This document shows, in pieces, positions 37,872 to 48,637 of a stretch of 64,000 bases of DNA; position 1 is the first letter of the stretch; the number at the start of each line of letters is the position of its first letter. Position numbers and translations under genes: made by a program. Below the pieces are notes generated by a model that was given only the letters and a program-made list of their open reading frames with translations, was not told the origin of the DNA and did no database searches. The stretch lies in contig MSJH02000814.1 of assembly GCA_001931875.2 (NCBI GenBank), forward strand, positions 186,001-250,000, given 5' to 3'. Source of the DNA: Byssochlamys sp. IMV 00236. Lineage: Eukaryota; Ascomycota; Eurotiomycetes; Eurotiales; Thermoascaceae.

Positions 37872-38903
37872 TCAACCCTCCTGATCCGATGCCTGTGTAG
37901 GTTTTATGAGGAAGGATTCCAGTGCCTCATCAGAAGAGCATTCTTCCCATGTCTCACGGACAGTCTCATCATCCGTGTTGTTCATTACTTCCTGACGAGA
38001 AAGACCCCATATCGACCACTCGCGGAATGGCTTGAACTTCACGGGCGGGTCTGCAAAGTCGACGTGCTCCATATCCACTATCCAGCTAGATATGTCCAAT
38101 ATCAGCCAATATCCTCGGTCAGAAAACGACGATACTTACCACCTGTTCGTGGCTTCATCCCATATGACGTTGGATCTACGGGGGTCAAGGTGCTGGCATC
38201 CATGTAAATAGAACTCGCTGCTCATAATCAGCGATGCTACCACAGAAAGCGACATATGTAACGAGGACGTACCGAATAGCTTTTCCAAACGCGATTCGTA
38301 TCTGGTCTCTCTTCTCTAGAGGATATTTCCCGAAATCCCAGAGATCATGTCCGGGGACCTTCTCCATGATGACATATACTATGTAGCCCCCGGGGACGTA
38401 ACCATCTTTTGGTTGTTTGTCGACTGAGTAGCCGATCAGATGCGGCACGCTCTTGCAGCCCTTCTTCGTAAGGTGTTCTAACATTACAAACTCAGTCTCT
38501 GCCTCCCAGCTTAGCTCTTCTGACCGGAACTTAGAATAATCACGTCCCGGGTAAAGTTCATCACGAGTGTCGCGGCCGTCGGGAATCCTAGTCTCTATTA
38601 TTAATTCATTCCTATTCACGGATAGGGCAGAACGAGTACATACTGCACGTGAATCTTGAGCATAGCTTTGAGACCTGCTTGTGCACCATCTAGGAGTGTT
38701 ACATTGCATATACCACATACTTCTGATACGTCATCAAAATCTGTCCGAGTATGACGGACACCCTCACGAAGAATGGGGCCACACTGCCAACGCTCCTCCG
38801 AACCACGAAGGCGAAAAATATGACCATTGTACCGAGAAGGAAGCCACAAGTAAGGGTCATGGATATCAAGAGCTTCGTCCTCTGATTCTTGAGGAACTGA
38901 CAT
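37872..38903 (-). CDS. APH/choline-kinase-fold phosphotransferase-like protein
   Basis: Small kinase-fold protein of the fungal aminoglycoside-phosphotransferase-like expansion. Four exons on the minus strand (38903-38644, 38587-38273, 38217-38140, 38085-37872) give 288 residues. The N-lobe includes VTLLDGAQAGLKAMLKI and a Glu-containing helix EAETEFVMLEHL; the hinge follows (YIVYVIMEKVPGHDLWD). After intron 2 the catalytic loop is HLDPRRSNVIWD (H-x-D-x4-N), and after intron 3 the metal-binding segment is WIVDMEHVDFAD. So both the catalytic Asp and the Mg ligand are present and activity is plausible. Substrate is unknown; these proteins are abundant in filamentous fungi and rarely characterised. 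The last splice donor could also be four bases earlier (AACAG/GTGG), changing one residue. The C-terminal tail is acidic. Confidence 0.78.
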
Positions 38904-39804
38904 TTTCCAGCGATGCGAAGTTAGGTTAGATACGACAAGATAATAACGTATATAAGGTAGAGCTGGCGAGCTTTAAGAGGCACTCATTAGGTGAAAACCC
39001 TTTCTGACTCTGGGCTTTAACAAGAGACAATCAAAAGAGAAGAAAAACAAGCTCAAATCCAGAGGAGGATGGTGGTGAAGGCACGCAGAATTGAAACGAG
39101 CTTGTGAGACGATTCAAGTGGTTGCGTATTCCGCAGCCAATTATGTACTGTGTTCCAGCAATTCAAACGGCACGGTACCATCCAACACCAGCTCTCTCTA
39201 AGATGCCCGAGGCCGTTCATTCTTAGTGTGAGGTATCCCTGAATATTGACTGATATATATTCCTGTTAATTCCGACTATTTTCAATAGCCTCTCAGGTAC
39301 TTGGTACTACCAACTAAGTTTTATATCTCCTTTATCTCCTTTCATTTTAAGGCTAATAAAGACAAAATAGTAAATATGGTAACATGTCATTATTTTCCCG
39401 CTCCCGTGGATGTCCTAAGATTTCGCACAAGCAAGCTTCAAGGGTGTATCCTACATCGAAGAGCGCTGCATCACTGGTAAAGGACTAAGATATTATGTCG
39501 GAAGCCCTGATATTGGCTTCCCTCACTTATAGACAGTTAGCTAGCTAAGTATGTATCATAGGGTCATTAAAAGAAATGAGTAAATTAAAAAAAAAAAAAA
39601 AGCTTTAGATCACAGCAGTTTCTATACTGGAATATTTATAAGTATGGCTATTTTATAACTACCTTCTGACGTTTCATATAACCCTCAGCGGCAATACTAC
39701 AACTCAAGCATAGCATAGTGTCACCCTACTCATCTTTTGACGATGCTGGAACATACGAAGAACGCAAAAAGAGAGTATCAAATGAAAATAGCAAAAAGAC
39801 AAAA
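38904..39804. other. intergenic region between kinase-like gene and 5S rRNA
   Basis: AT-rich, with an A15 run at 39587-39601. No coding signal is seen. Confidence 0.4.
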
Positions 39805-39923
39805 ACATACAACAGCAGGGATTCGCTGGTGGTCACCCACCCAACTACTAACCTGCCGGCGTGTGGCTTAAGTACGGCTGAGCGGACGGGAAGCCCTGTT
39901 TTCCACACCCTATGGTCGTATGT
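39805..39923 (-). rRNA. 5S ribosomal RNA
   Basis: A full-length, 119-nt 5S rRNA on the minus strand, starting ACATACGACCATAGGGTG and ending near GCTGTTGTATGT, with matching terminal helix. The internal promoter region (GCTTCCCGTCCGCTC, GGTTAGTAGTTGGGTGG) is intact. T runs follow on the minus strand, as expected for Pol III termination. It is a single dispersed copy; dispersed 5S genes are the rule in Aspergillus and Neurospora. Confidence 0.96.
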
Positions 39924-40726
39924 GCTTACAAATGTTGGGATTGAACTATACAGTCCTCTGTAGGCTGTTACATATATGCTACGGTTTAAGATCAACCTGG
40001 GAAGGAATGAGGGAAGAACAAGAGAGCGGGAAGAAAAAGGAAAGAGAAGACTACGTTTGAACGAATACTCTAAAATTAGGTTACTTTCTTCTCATGCCTC
40101 CGATAGCCACAGCCGCACGCGTAGGTGGCAATTCCTTCTCATAGTCCTGCAGAAGTAGTATACACTGGATTCTGGGCTCCTTTTTATAGAACTATAACAA
40201 GACCGCGTTGGTGTTTCCCAATCCAAAACTTGCAACTTTATTGCTACGGATTCGAGGCAAACCAAATATGACCGTATCAAAGGCAATATGCTCTTTATTA
40301 TGCTGGATATAGTTAACTAGCATACAAAGGCTTCCGGCAACACTGGTGGCCGAAGCCGCCAATAATCGAGAGCATACCAATCCTTTGTCAGACGCGAAGT
40401 TCACAAGTTGAAGAGATGACGTGTCAAAAGATAAAAGAGAAGTGTTATAAAATGTTCTATCTTCGTCCTCGTTGAGCTTTTGCTTTTCATCATCTGCGGC
40501 TTTTTGTTTTTTCTCTCGCTACTACTTTCTAGCCATTACGACTGTTGTCAACATACTTCTTGGTTTCATAGAACATAATCCAGATTTGATAGGACTGCTC
40601 GATAGAGATCTTCTTGAGGTATTATATCCTGAGAGCTCTGTACCGTCGTGGTCCTTCAGATAAAGCTTTTCAGTTTCAGGTTTTCCGAAGTGGTTTGCTT
40701 TGCGACCTTGGGCCGGACGAGTTAAT
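39924..40726. other. intergenic region downstream to the 513-aa gene
   Basis: No gene is supported. A 70-codon minus-strand frame at 40192-40404 has plausible composition (CSRLLAASATSVAGSL) but no splice or family support. Confidence 0.35.
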
Positions 40727-42387
40727 ATGGTATCTCGACCGAAGACGCCTAATAGGCCCAAAGTGACCGAGAAAGAGATCAGTAGTGTACTCGATAATGT
40801 GTACAGATGGGAGGATAACCCGTCCTTGAGTTCGTTTGCTACTAGCCATCTAGGGAATTACGCACCAAGCTGACATACCTACTAGACCATAGCTGTTCTG
40901 TATGCGGAGTGACCTTGAACAATCCACGCGCTAAGAAGACCTGCCTTGGGGTCCATGCTGTGCCCTGCATGAGATATCATCAGACATTGTTTCGAGTCGG
41001 CCGTGCCCACTCCTGTGAAGCGTATTCATCCACCTTGTCCTCATAGAAGTCTTCTGAAGGGATGCTAATGATCTTTTTGTGCAGATGTAAGAACTCCAAT
41101 GAACAACATGAAAAGAGGCACAGAGAGATCGGTAATCTCATTTGGCAGATCAAAGCAATCGACGGCGTTGAGGCTATGGTGGCACAGCACCGCAGAAAAG
41201 CCCAATCTGGAGAACTTGCTTCGCCCCCCGAACCGGAAAGCACAGATGAGCAAGAGTATATGACACCTCCGAAGGAAGAGCAGTTCAGGAAGCCGGTGCT
41301 CTCTGTGCGTATTCCGAATAATGCCAATGTGACTGGAGTTCCCCCAAGCGCAATAGTGTCAGCGTCTCCTTGTTCATCCAAGGCGAAAGAGATCAGACTT
41401 CAGAAACAAGCTGCAAGGGCATCTAAGAACATAGACAAGGCTCTCAAGCGACAGAGAGGTTACAGTGTTACATCTGCTTCAAGGGACTTTGTTGAAGAAA
41501 TCCACCTCGGGATCCACGGGCACCCGAAGATGCCTCCTACGGTGGACCATGGAGAATCAGGTAAAGCGTTGGTAACAGAAATTAAGAATTTCCAAGACCT
41601 TCAGCTGCAACTCCAGAATAAAGGAAACCAATCCAAAGCTAGCGAAGCACTTCGGTTGAAAAGAAGAAGAGCGAACACGATAACAAAGAGAGACGGCCTG
41701 GATACTGACATTATCACTGGGATCATCTGTGACTTTGGTATAAAGCCACCATTCAATGAAGGCACTAAGGAGCGCCAGCGGCTACTGCAAGAACTGGGGA
41801 GCTCGATAATATCGGATATCGAGATAGTCGCCAATGAAGCTAAGGAGACCCTCAGTCGCAAAGAAGGATACTGGCGATACGCCAATAAACGCACATACAA
41901 TGAGATGGTTCGCAATAACGAGCTGGTAAATTGGGAAACAGGCGAGAAACTTCGCGAGCTTGATATGGAGGATAGTCATTCAGAAGACAGCACTGAGGAG
42001 GCTGGAGGAGAAAGTCTGGAAGTGAGTCCCGAGTACATCACAGGCGAAACCAACATTGTGAAGCAGGATATGAGTATCACACAAGAGGATCTCGCGAATG
42101 ATAGTACCAAGGCGCATATTGATGAAAGGAATCTTGTTCTCACAAAGTCTCCTGGGATGTTGACTCTCTCTTTAGCACCACGGAAGGAGAAACCAAGAGT
42201 GGATGCAGCACAATCCGAACAAGCAAAAACTGACAAGCCAGATGTCTCTACACAACAGGAAGCAGACCAGGAAGGATTGCCTGTCATTGAACCTATCATT
42301 ACACATAAGAGGCGCAGTGCGCATCGAATAAACAATGATTGCTGCTCGCTTCGTCATCTTCACAATGCGCATAAACCATGCATATAG
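40727..42387 (+). CDS. fungal hypothetical protein with N-terminal Cys-rich segment
   Basis: Predicted 513 residues in three exons: 40727-40829, 40886-41021 and 41085-42387. The first intron uses a GTTCGT donor and a GCTGAC branch; the second has GTATTC and GCTAATGA. The joins give an N-terminal cysteine/histidine-rich region around residues 37-85: NHSCSVCGVTL, KKTCLGVHAVPCMRYHQ and AHSCEACKNSNEQHEKRH. It could bind zinc. The rest is highly charged and largely helical or disordered, with KRQRGYSVTS, a stretch NNELVNWETGEKLRELD and an acidic block DSHSEDSTEEAGGES. The last about 18 codons lie within a repeat shared with the 3' flank of the downstream aldehyde dehydrogenase gene, so the original C-terminus may have been replaced. 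No family name is offered; exon 1 is less certain than the rest. Confidence 0.6.
42334..42379 (+). repeat. imperfect direct repeat, copy 1
   Basis: Forty-six bases that align without gaps to 44625-44670 with 39 identities by hand count; the first 14 are identical (AATGATTGCTGCTC). This copy is inside the end of the 513-aa coding frame. Confidence 0.8.
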
Positions 42388-43061
42388 AGGCTTGGATTTG
42401 ACAGGTGATGTGAACTGGTGCCAACATACTCTCTGCGCCAGTGACTCTATCTTCTGCATCTTAATAGTAAGTAAGATCATGCTCCAGGGGCCTCGCGGGA
42501 TCCGGTTGGGGTAGGAAGACTTTTTGAAATGGAAGTGTCAATCATAAGACACCACCACTGCTTGAGTGGCCTGCATGTGTCTCGCACTTGTTTGCTGGGT
42601 CATAGAAGCAATTTGCGTGATATGAACGAATCACTCCGGAGGGCGTTGGCTGGGATCTCTCTCACACTTGGATGGCTCTTTCGTCTCTTTGTTGTACTAT
42701 TTGGATAGAACTCGCCAATTGCGTCTGAGAACCTGTTGCTTTGATCCATCGCTTTAAATAAAATTCTAACTGTTCTGGTAACTGCGCGTATCCGGTTTCA
42801 AGGGCGTAGGAAGCTGAAGCTTGAAGCATCCAGGGGAAGGTAGGCTTTGCTGATAAGTACAGGAGGGGAAGCTCCACCAAAAGCCAACGGATAAGCTTAA
42901 CTAGACTAGCTAAGGAGGGGCATCCGATCCGACACATTCGCCTCTTCAGGACCTCGATAGAAGGGCGATTCTCTTCAATCTACCCTTAACCCAGCTCATT
43001 TTGATCTGGTTACGATACCCCTTGCATTCTTCAGTCCGGATCAAGTGTCGAGTCGCTCACA
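42388..43061. other. intergenic region before aldehyde dehydrogenase
   Basis: A promoter for the dehydrogenase gene is expected here. A minus-strand frame at 42662-42937 (91 codons) reads protein-like, with PTFPWMLQASASYALETGY and LEFYLKRWIKATGSQ. It has no convincing partner exons and may be a relic. Confidence 0.35.
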
Positions 43062-44622
43062 ATGTCCGTCGAAACTATCACCACTATTTCCCCCGCCACC
43101 AACACCCCGGTCGTGACTCGACCTGGAGTTACGGACGAAGAGCTGTCTCGTCTCCCGGAAATTGGCCAGGCTGCCTTCCGCTCGTTTTCGCAGTCGACAA
43201 CTCTTGAACAACGCCAGCAGATAGTGGCTCGTGCTCTAGATGTTTTCGCCAAGAAGCAAGATGTATTGGCTCGCGAGATCACTGAGCAGATGGGACGCCC
43301 AATCGCATATACTGGCAAGGAAATCGCGACGGCCATCAAGAGAGGACAAGTGCTGATCAAAACGAGCAACTCTGTGCTGGGCGAAGAGGGCATTGTTCAG
43401 GGAGTACCGGAGGATGGATTTAGGAGGTTCATCAAGCGACAGCCCGTTGGAGTGGTACTGATCATTTTCCCGTGGAACGTAAGTCACGATCTGCTTTTGC
43501 GCTCCTATCCTCAAACTTTCTTCTTCTTTGCTGATGCTGGCGCGTTTATCTTTAGTACCCTTACCTGACCCTCGTTAACAGCTTGATCCCTGCTATTCTG
43601 GCTGGGAATGCTGTAATCATCAAGCCCTCCCCACAGACCCCGACGATTGTCGAGCAGGTGGCCGCGGCCTTCACTGAGGCTGGTCTACCGAAGAACGTTA
43701 TCCAATACTTCCACTCCGGCTCTCTTGTTCAGCTAGAGACTATTGTCCGATCTCCTTTGGTGAACCACATTTGCTTTACTGGTTCCGTCGCTGGTGGATT
43801 GGCTGTGCAGAAGGCTGCTTCGGATAGAATCGTGAACGTCGGCCTTGAGCTTGGTGGCAAGGATCCTGCATATGTGCGCGAAGATGTGGACTTGGCGTGG
43901 GCGGCAGAGGAGATTGTCGACGGCGCTATCTTCAACAGTGGTCAGAGTTGCTGCTCAATTGAGCGGGTGTATGTGCATTCGAGCATCTACGATTCGTTCA
44001 TTGAGGAGGTCAAGAAGGTGCTTAGCAACTACCGGGTTGGGGACCCTCTCGACGAAAAGACTCATATCGGCCCTGTGATTTCCAAGCGAGCCAAGGAGAC
44101 TGTCCTGGCGCATATCGAGGATGCGATCAAGAAGGGTGCCAAAGACGAGACTCCGGCGAACGCGACTTTTGAGAACTTCCCGCCTAATGGCAACTACGTC
44201 AAGCCGACACTGCTGACGGGCGTTACTCACGAGATGACTGTTATGACGGAGGAGACCTTCGGACCACTGATTCCTGTGATGAAGGTCAATAGCGACGAGG
44301 AAGCCATCAAGCTCATGAATGACAGCGAGTTTGGTCTGACTGCCAGCGTTTGGACCAAAGACATGTCAACCGCGGAGAAGCTGATCGAGAAAGTCGAGGC
44401 TGGAACGGTGTTCGTTAACCGATGTGACTTCCCTAGTCCAGTAAGTCCCCATTTATAAAGCCATTTCCATCGGTTCAAGGAACAAAAACACTGACATCTC
44501 TTCTCCAGGACCTGGCATGGACGGGTTGGAAGAACTCTGGCCGTGGAGTGACTCTGAGCAGATTCGGATTTGAGCAGTTTGTCAAGCTCAAGAGCTATCA
44601 TCTGAAGGACTACCCCAAATAG
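43062..44622 (+). CDS. aldehyde dehydrogenase family protein
   Basis: NAD(P)-dependent aldehyde dehydrogenase, oxidising an aldehyde to the acid. Exons 43062-43478, 43556-44440 and 44509-44622 give 471 residues, the size of the compact ALDH class. Features: QPVGVVLIIFPWN then YPYLTLVNSLIPAILAGNAV across intron 1, the cofactor-site KPSPQTP, FTGSVAGGLAVQKAA, the general base Glu in LELGGKDP (about residue 236) and the nucleophile Cys in FNSGQSCCSIERVYVH (about 270). The end has ETFGPLIPVMKV, FVNRCDFPSPDLAWTGWKNSG (split by intron 2) and GRGVTLSRFGFEQF. No targeting signal is evident, so it is probably cytosolic. Substrate specificity cannot be read off; it resembles succinate-semialdehyde/short-chain types no more than others. 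Its 3' flank carries one copy of the 46-bp repeat. Confidence 0.92.
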
Positions 44623-44624
44623 AG

Positions 44625-44670
44625 AATGATTGCTGCTCTTTTTGTCGTCTTCACGATGCGCATGACCCAT
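44625..44670 (+). repeat. imperfect direct repeat, copy 2
   Basis: Partner of 42334-42379, starting two bases after the stop codon of the aldehyde dehydrogenase gene and therefore within its probable 3' UTR. Confidence 0.8.
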
Positions 44671-46018
44671 ATATACATAGAGAGAGAATAGAATGGAGAG
44701 GATGACATGACAACCTTATCATGATCAATGAGTGAAATGTCTCCGTTCAGATTGATACCTTTAATAGCCCAGCTTCAGTTTCCGTTTTATGTATCGCAGC
44801 GCGGGTATTGCGGAGGGTCGACAGAATGGGTCGAAGATGGACAGTTTCTTCCGATGGTTAAGAAGGTACATTTGAATACAGTTGCGCAAGGACCGTTACT
44901 TGAGAAGACTGCATTTTCTGTCATTGCTTCTCATGGAGCACTCCTATCAGTATGTTGTCTCGAAAAGGCCCCAGGTTACAGATTTAGACACCGAGGACGA
45001 GCTCTGATCCTGTGATCTATTCAGTCCATCGCATTTGTGACTAAGAACTGTCTAGCAGCAAAGGGGATGAATGAATTTAGCAGAAATAGAAAGTGAGTTA
45101 ATTGTCATCATTTTCAATCAGATGACAACTCCCTTCTTCGACGCGAGCACGTACCAGAAATTCATCCTCGCTCTCATATGACCTCATTGCTGTAGTGTCA
45201 AAAATGCACCTATCCTATCCCAAGATATGAATATCCTATGACCACAAACACAATCGCGAACCGTGACTTCATAGCAAGGGGAAAAGAAGGAAGGATGAAG
45301 AACCACGAAATAACAGACGCCATGGAGACCCATCTTGCCAGGTTAGACAATTCTAAAAAAAGAAAGGACTACTCTAGAGTAGACTGAGCCTGATATCAAT
45401 CCGTTAGGAGAGACATTGTTACTGGAAATGGTAACAAGGGGGAGGCGATGTCAGGTTTTCTTTATCACTTGATATATTGAAAATGTCGTAATTGAAGTAA
45501 GCTCTGTGTTATATTATGATAAAAAATGTATAATTTCCTTGCGCATTTCGAACAAAACTTATCTAGACGCACGGGTTTAATTTTAATATTTCCTCTCTGG
45601 GCGTCATGTGGTCACAGATAATGATGCTTATTCTATGGTACTGATTGCCAGGGCCTTGAGCAATTTTGGGTCGGCCCGGACCCAGAAGCGCCTGTTGCAA
45701 GTCGCGTGCGTGGCGTTGTGTGTTTGAGGAATTGACATGCTTAGATCTTGACAGGAGATCAGATGATGTATGTACTATACATGACAACATAGATCGACTC
45801 CATACTGAGAAAGGAGTTGTCTATGTATGTCACCACCATCATTGTTATCATGCGGAAATCTGGAGGATCAGTGGGATATTTTCTTCGTTCTGTTTTCAAT
45901 TTGCCTGTTACAAGGGCGTTGAATGTGTTACATATTGCATGTACAGTACAAATTTGAGCGGTAGGGCTAATCTGGAGCATCCATGGCTGGCTGTGTCACC
46001 ATGCTGTCCAACCGGGAA

Positions 46019-46033
46019 GCATGGCCGCCATGC
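46019..46033. repeat. short perfect palindrome
   Basis: GCATGGC C GCCATGC, seven-base arms around one central base, 35 bases before a longer palindrome. Confidence 0.8.
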
Positions 46034-46068
46034 CGTCTCACCTTCTAATGCATTCAATGCATCCTCTC

Positions 46069-46095
46069 TATACCATATGCAGTGCATATGGTATA
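46069..46095. repeat. 27-bp perfect palindrome
   Basis: Thirteen-base arms (TATACCATATGCA and its complement) around a single central G. It can be a site for a symmetric dimeric binder or a cruciform; no neighbouring gene clearly uses it. Confidence 0.85.
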
Positions 46096-47956
46096 TACTT
46101 CACAGCATAGTCAGAACGCATCTCAGATTGGAGCTTCGTTCAATGCAATTTCACAACGCGGTAAGCTTTTCCATTTTGCCATTTTTCCCTTATATTCTTT
46201 TCTTCTTCAGCTCTTCCCGTTCCTGCGCCGCGGTTTGGGTAGGCGAAAAGGAACGAAGGGGAAAAATATGGAATGATGGAATGCACACTGGAGCATTTTT
46301 GCCGAAGCAAGGGATGAGGAAATCTCGAGAGAAAAAGGAATCACACGCGAACTCCATCAATTGATGGACTAGCGCGCTCCGCTTTTTCATAGGTTCGCGT
46401 TCTAATTCTGCCTTTTTTTGTCTGTTCCAACTTCCTGGAGTCGTTCTTTACCCCTTGGCCCCGACGTAGTGGATTCCTTCTAGCTCCAAGCCGACATGAG
46501 CCGAGAGATCTACCGCTTAACGCCAAGTAGAAAAGCCCCAATCGAGTCTTGCTGCCTGAATAGGAACAGTGCAACGAATAATGAGCGGAGAAAGGAGTAT
46601 GACAGTCCTCCGTATGTAGGTCAAAAAAGAGAAGAAACATCAATAGCACCAGACCCACCCGGTTTCTTGACGTGGGTTGTCCCTGTTGTTTTTGATACCC
46701 TTTTTCTTTATTACCAGGGTGCAGTGGGCTCTCTCTTGATGAGCAAAAAATAGAACACACGAGTTTGTTATTCCTCCATTCTGTGGCTATCTATCGTATT
46801 TTCGCTCTTCTTTGTTGTTCCGCTGTGATTGATTACTGTTGTCTCTGGATGGGGGTTTTGCTTGGATCTACGTGGCAAAGCGGGACGCAATTCCGGACTG
46901 CGCGAGCCCAATTTCCGCGCAATAATGGAACTGGTCGAATTGGACAGTGCTGATGTAGTTCGTGCAGGGGACAATCTGTCTTCCTGAAGTCGTGTGAGAG
47001 TTGTTTATCAGGACTGCGAATTGCAAAGACAGGAACCTGCCGAAGATGTAATGGAAGAAGGCTTGATGCGAGGATTTGCAAATCCATCAGGCAAGTTTAG
47101 GTTTGCCAAAAGCATGCGCCAGGGCGTAGAGTTCGACCTGGTAACGGACAGTAGCTCGTCCGGAAGCTGTCGAAGCTATACTTGCGGACGAGGATCGTAG
47201 TCTATAGTGACGCCCGCGTTGTCTCCACAGTCTCTTCAGACTCTCGCTGAGATTGTTGTTAGCCTTAATCTGACAATAATTTATGGTAGAGTAGACGGGT
47301 CTCTTCATCCTGCGTCCCCGTAACCAGCTGCACAGATTCTTCAGACCCGAGTCATTCGCGCCGACGCCCTGGGATACCCGCCCTCTCTCTCCCTGGCAGG
47401 GGAACGGCCGCGCGAGCGACGAACCGTCCAAAAGAGGCAGAGAGGAATGTGTCGCGTACAACGGACGCGATGCGAACCCTGCACGCCGTTCTCAATTCAG
47501 GTAGCCCCCGTTCCAGTGTTCCACAGTGAAATTGTGCCGAGCTAGAGCCCTTACCGGGTGGATTTCGTTTCAACCTCCGGATTTTCCTAGGAAACATGCC
47601 AATGGTTTTGATATATATGGTGTCCGCCGTCGCCGGGCCTTGACCCTCTGGATTCTTTGTTCATTCTCCCCACCTGTTCAATAAACAAGTCAATGTCATA
47701 GACATCAATTCTTTCTTTACCTTCCCTTGTGTGTTTCTTATCCATTGTCTCTCGTTTCTCCAATTCAACTCAGCGTTATTCTTATTGTTGTTATTGTCAT
47801 CAAGCGTCATTCGTTCATCGCCGCACTTTAGACATACTCTTCCATCTACAACGTCCTTCTCGCTGTGGATATTCGCTTGTTTCCATAACAGTACAACAAC
47901 CAAAAACAACAACAACAGCTCTTAATACAAGAATTATCAATCCTTTACACCAAAAA

Positions 47957-48371
47957 ATGGGTTGCTTCCGACAGATGTTCCAGTGCTTGGTGGCTCCTTT
48001 CCAGCGCAAGAAGGAGCAGCCTCGCGCATTGGAAATTGTATGCTACCTCCCCCCAACAGTGAGTCTAGACGGCTAAAACTAACCTATCTGAATGTAGGGA
48101 CCCCCGACCAACTTCCGTAAGGAAGAATCCCCCGTCTTGTTCTCGGACGACGAGTGCGTACACCTTTTATTCCCAGCTGCCTCAAAACTGATACCGATTA
48201 CTGACTCCTATGTGTAGCACCTTGGCACCTCATGACAGCCATTGCGATGTCGCAGAGAAAGTGTCTGACAGTGATGCTGCTGGGCAGCAGAACTCGAGGC
48301 GCGATATGATCAAGCAACATGTGCGAAGACTGAGCACCAAGATCACTCCACCAGCGCCCGCAAGCTCATGA
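47957..48371 (+). CDS. 96-aa fungal protein of unknown function
   Basis: Three small exons (47957-48037, 48098-48153, 48218-48371) give 96 residues starting MGCFRQMFQCLVAPF. The N-terminus is Cys-containing and amphipathic and could be lipidated, but position six is not Ser or Thr, so myristoylation is unlikely. The middle has PPTNFRKEESPVLFSDDD, and the C-terminal half is polar with a basic stretch RRDMIKQHVRRLSTKITPP. A second possible donor (GTGAGT at 48059) also keeps the frame but would leave an intron of only 39 nt, so the 60-nt intron is preferred. The leader is rich in CAA repeats and ends CAAAAAATGG, a good start context. Function unknown. Confidence 0.6.
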
Positions 48372-48637
48372 AGCTTTTGTTTCAACAACGCAATCGCGAT
48401 GACGTAACAACACGAAGATCGATATGATAGACGAAGGGATTTGTGAAACAAAATTGTTTTGAGAGCATGACGCTAGTGAGTGGGTTCATGGAGGTGCCCG
48501 TCGATCGACATTCAGGGCAAATTGGATCATTTTTGAGAAAAAGGTTTCCGGGGCCATCAGTTTTCGTCGGAGGATATTTCCCAGATCCAGTACACCTTTT
48601 TAATATCTCGTTCGACCGCTGCGAAGGTCGTTCTTCA

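Larger units (their letters stand above)
44623..47956. other. 3.3-kb gene-poor region
   Basis: No gene is supported. The longest open frame (45666-46364, plus) has abnormal Cys/His/Ser content and no splice logic. Notable content: one copy of the 46-bp repeat, perfect palindromes at 46019-46033 and 46069-46095, and a CAACAACAAC-rich leader just before the 96-aa gene. Confidence 0.45.

Noticed and set aside
45666..46364. 232-codon plus-strand frame in the gap after aldehyde dehydrogenase
   Set aside because: Very rich in Cys, His and Ser with no domain-like pattern; it overlaps the palindromes. Likely chance.
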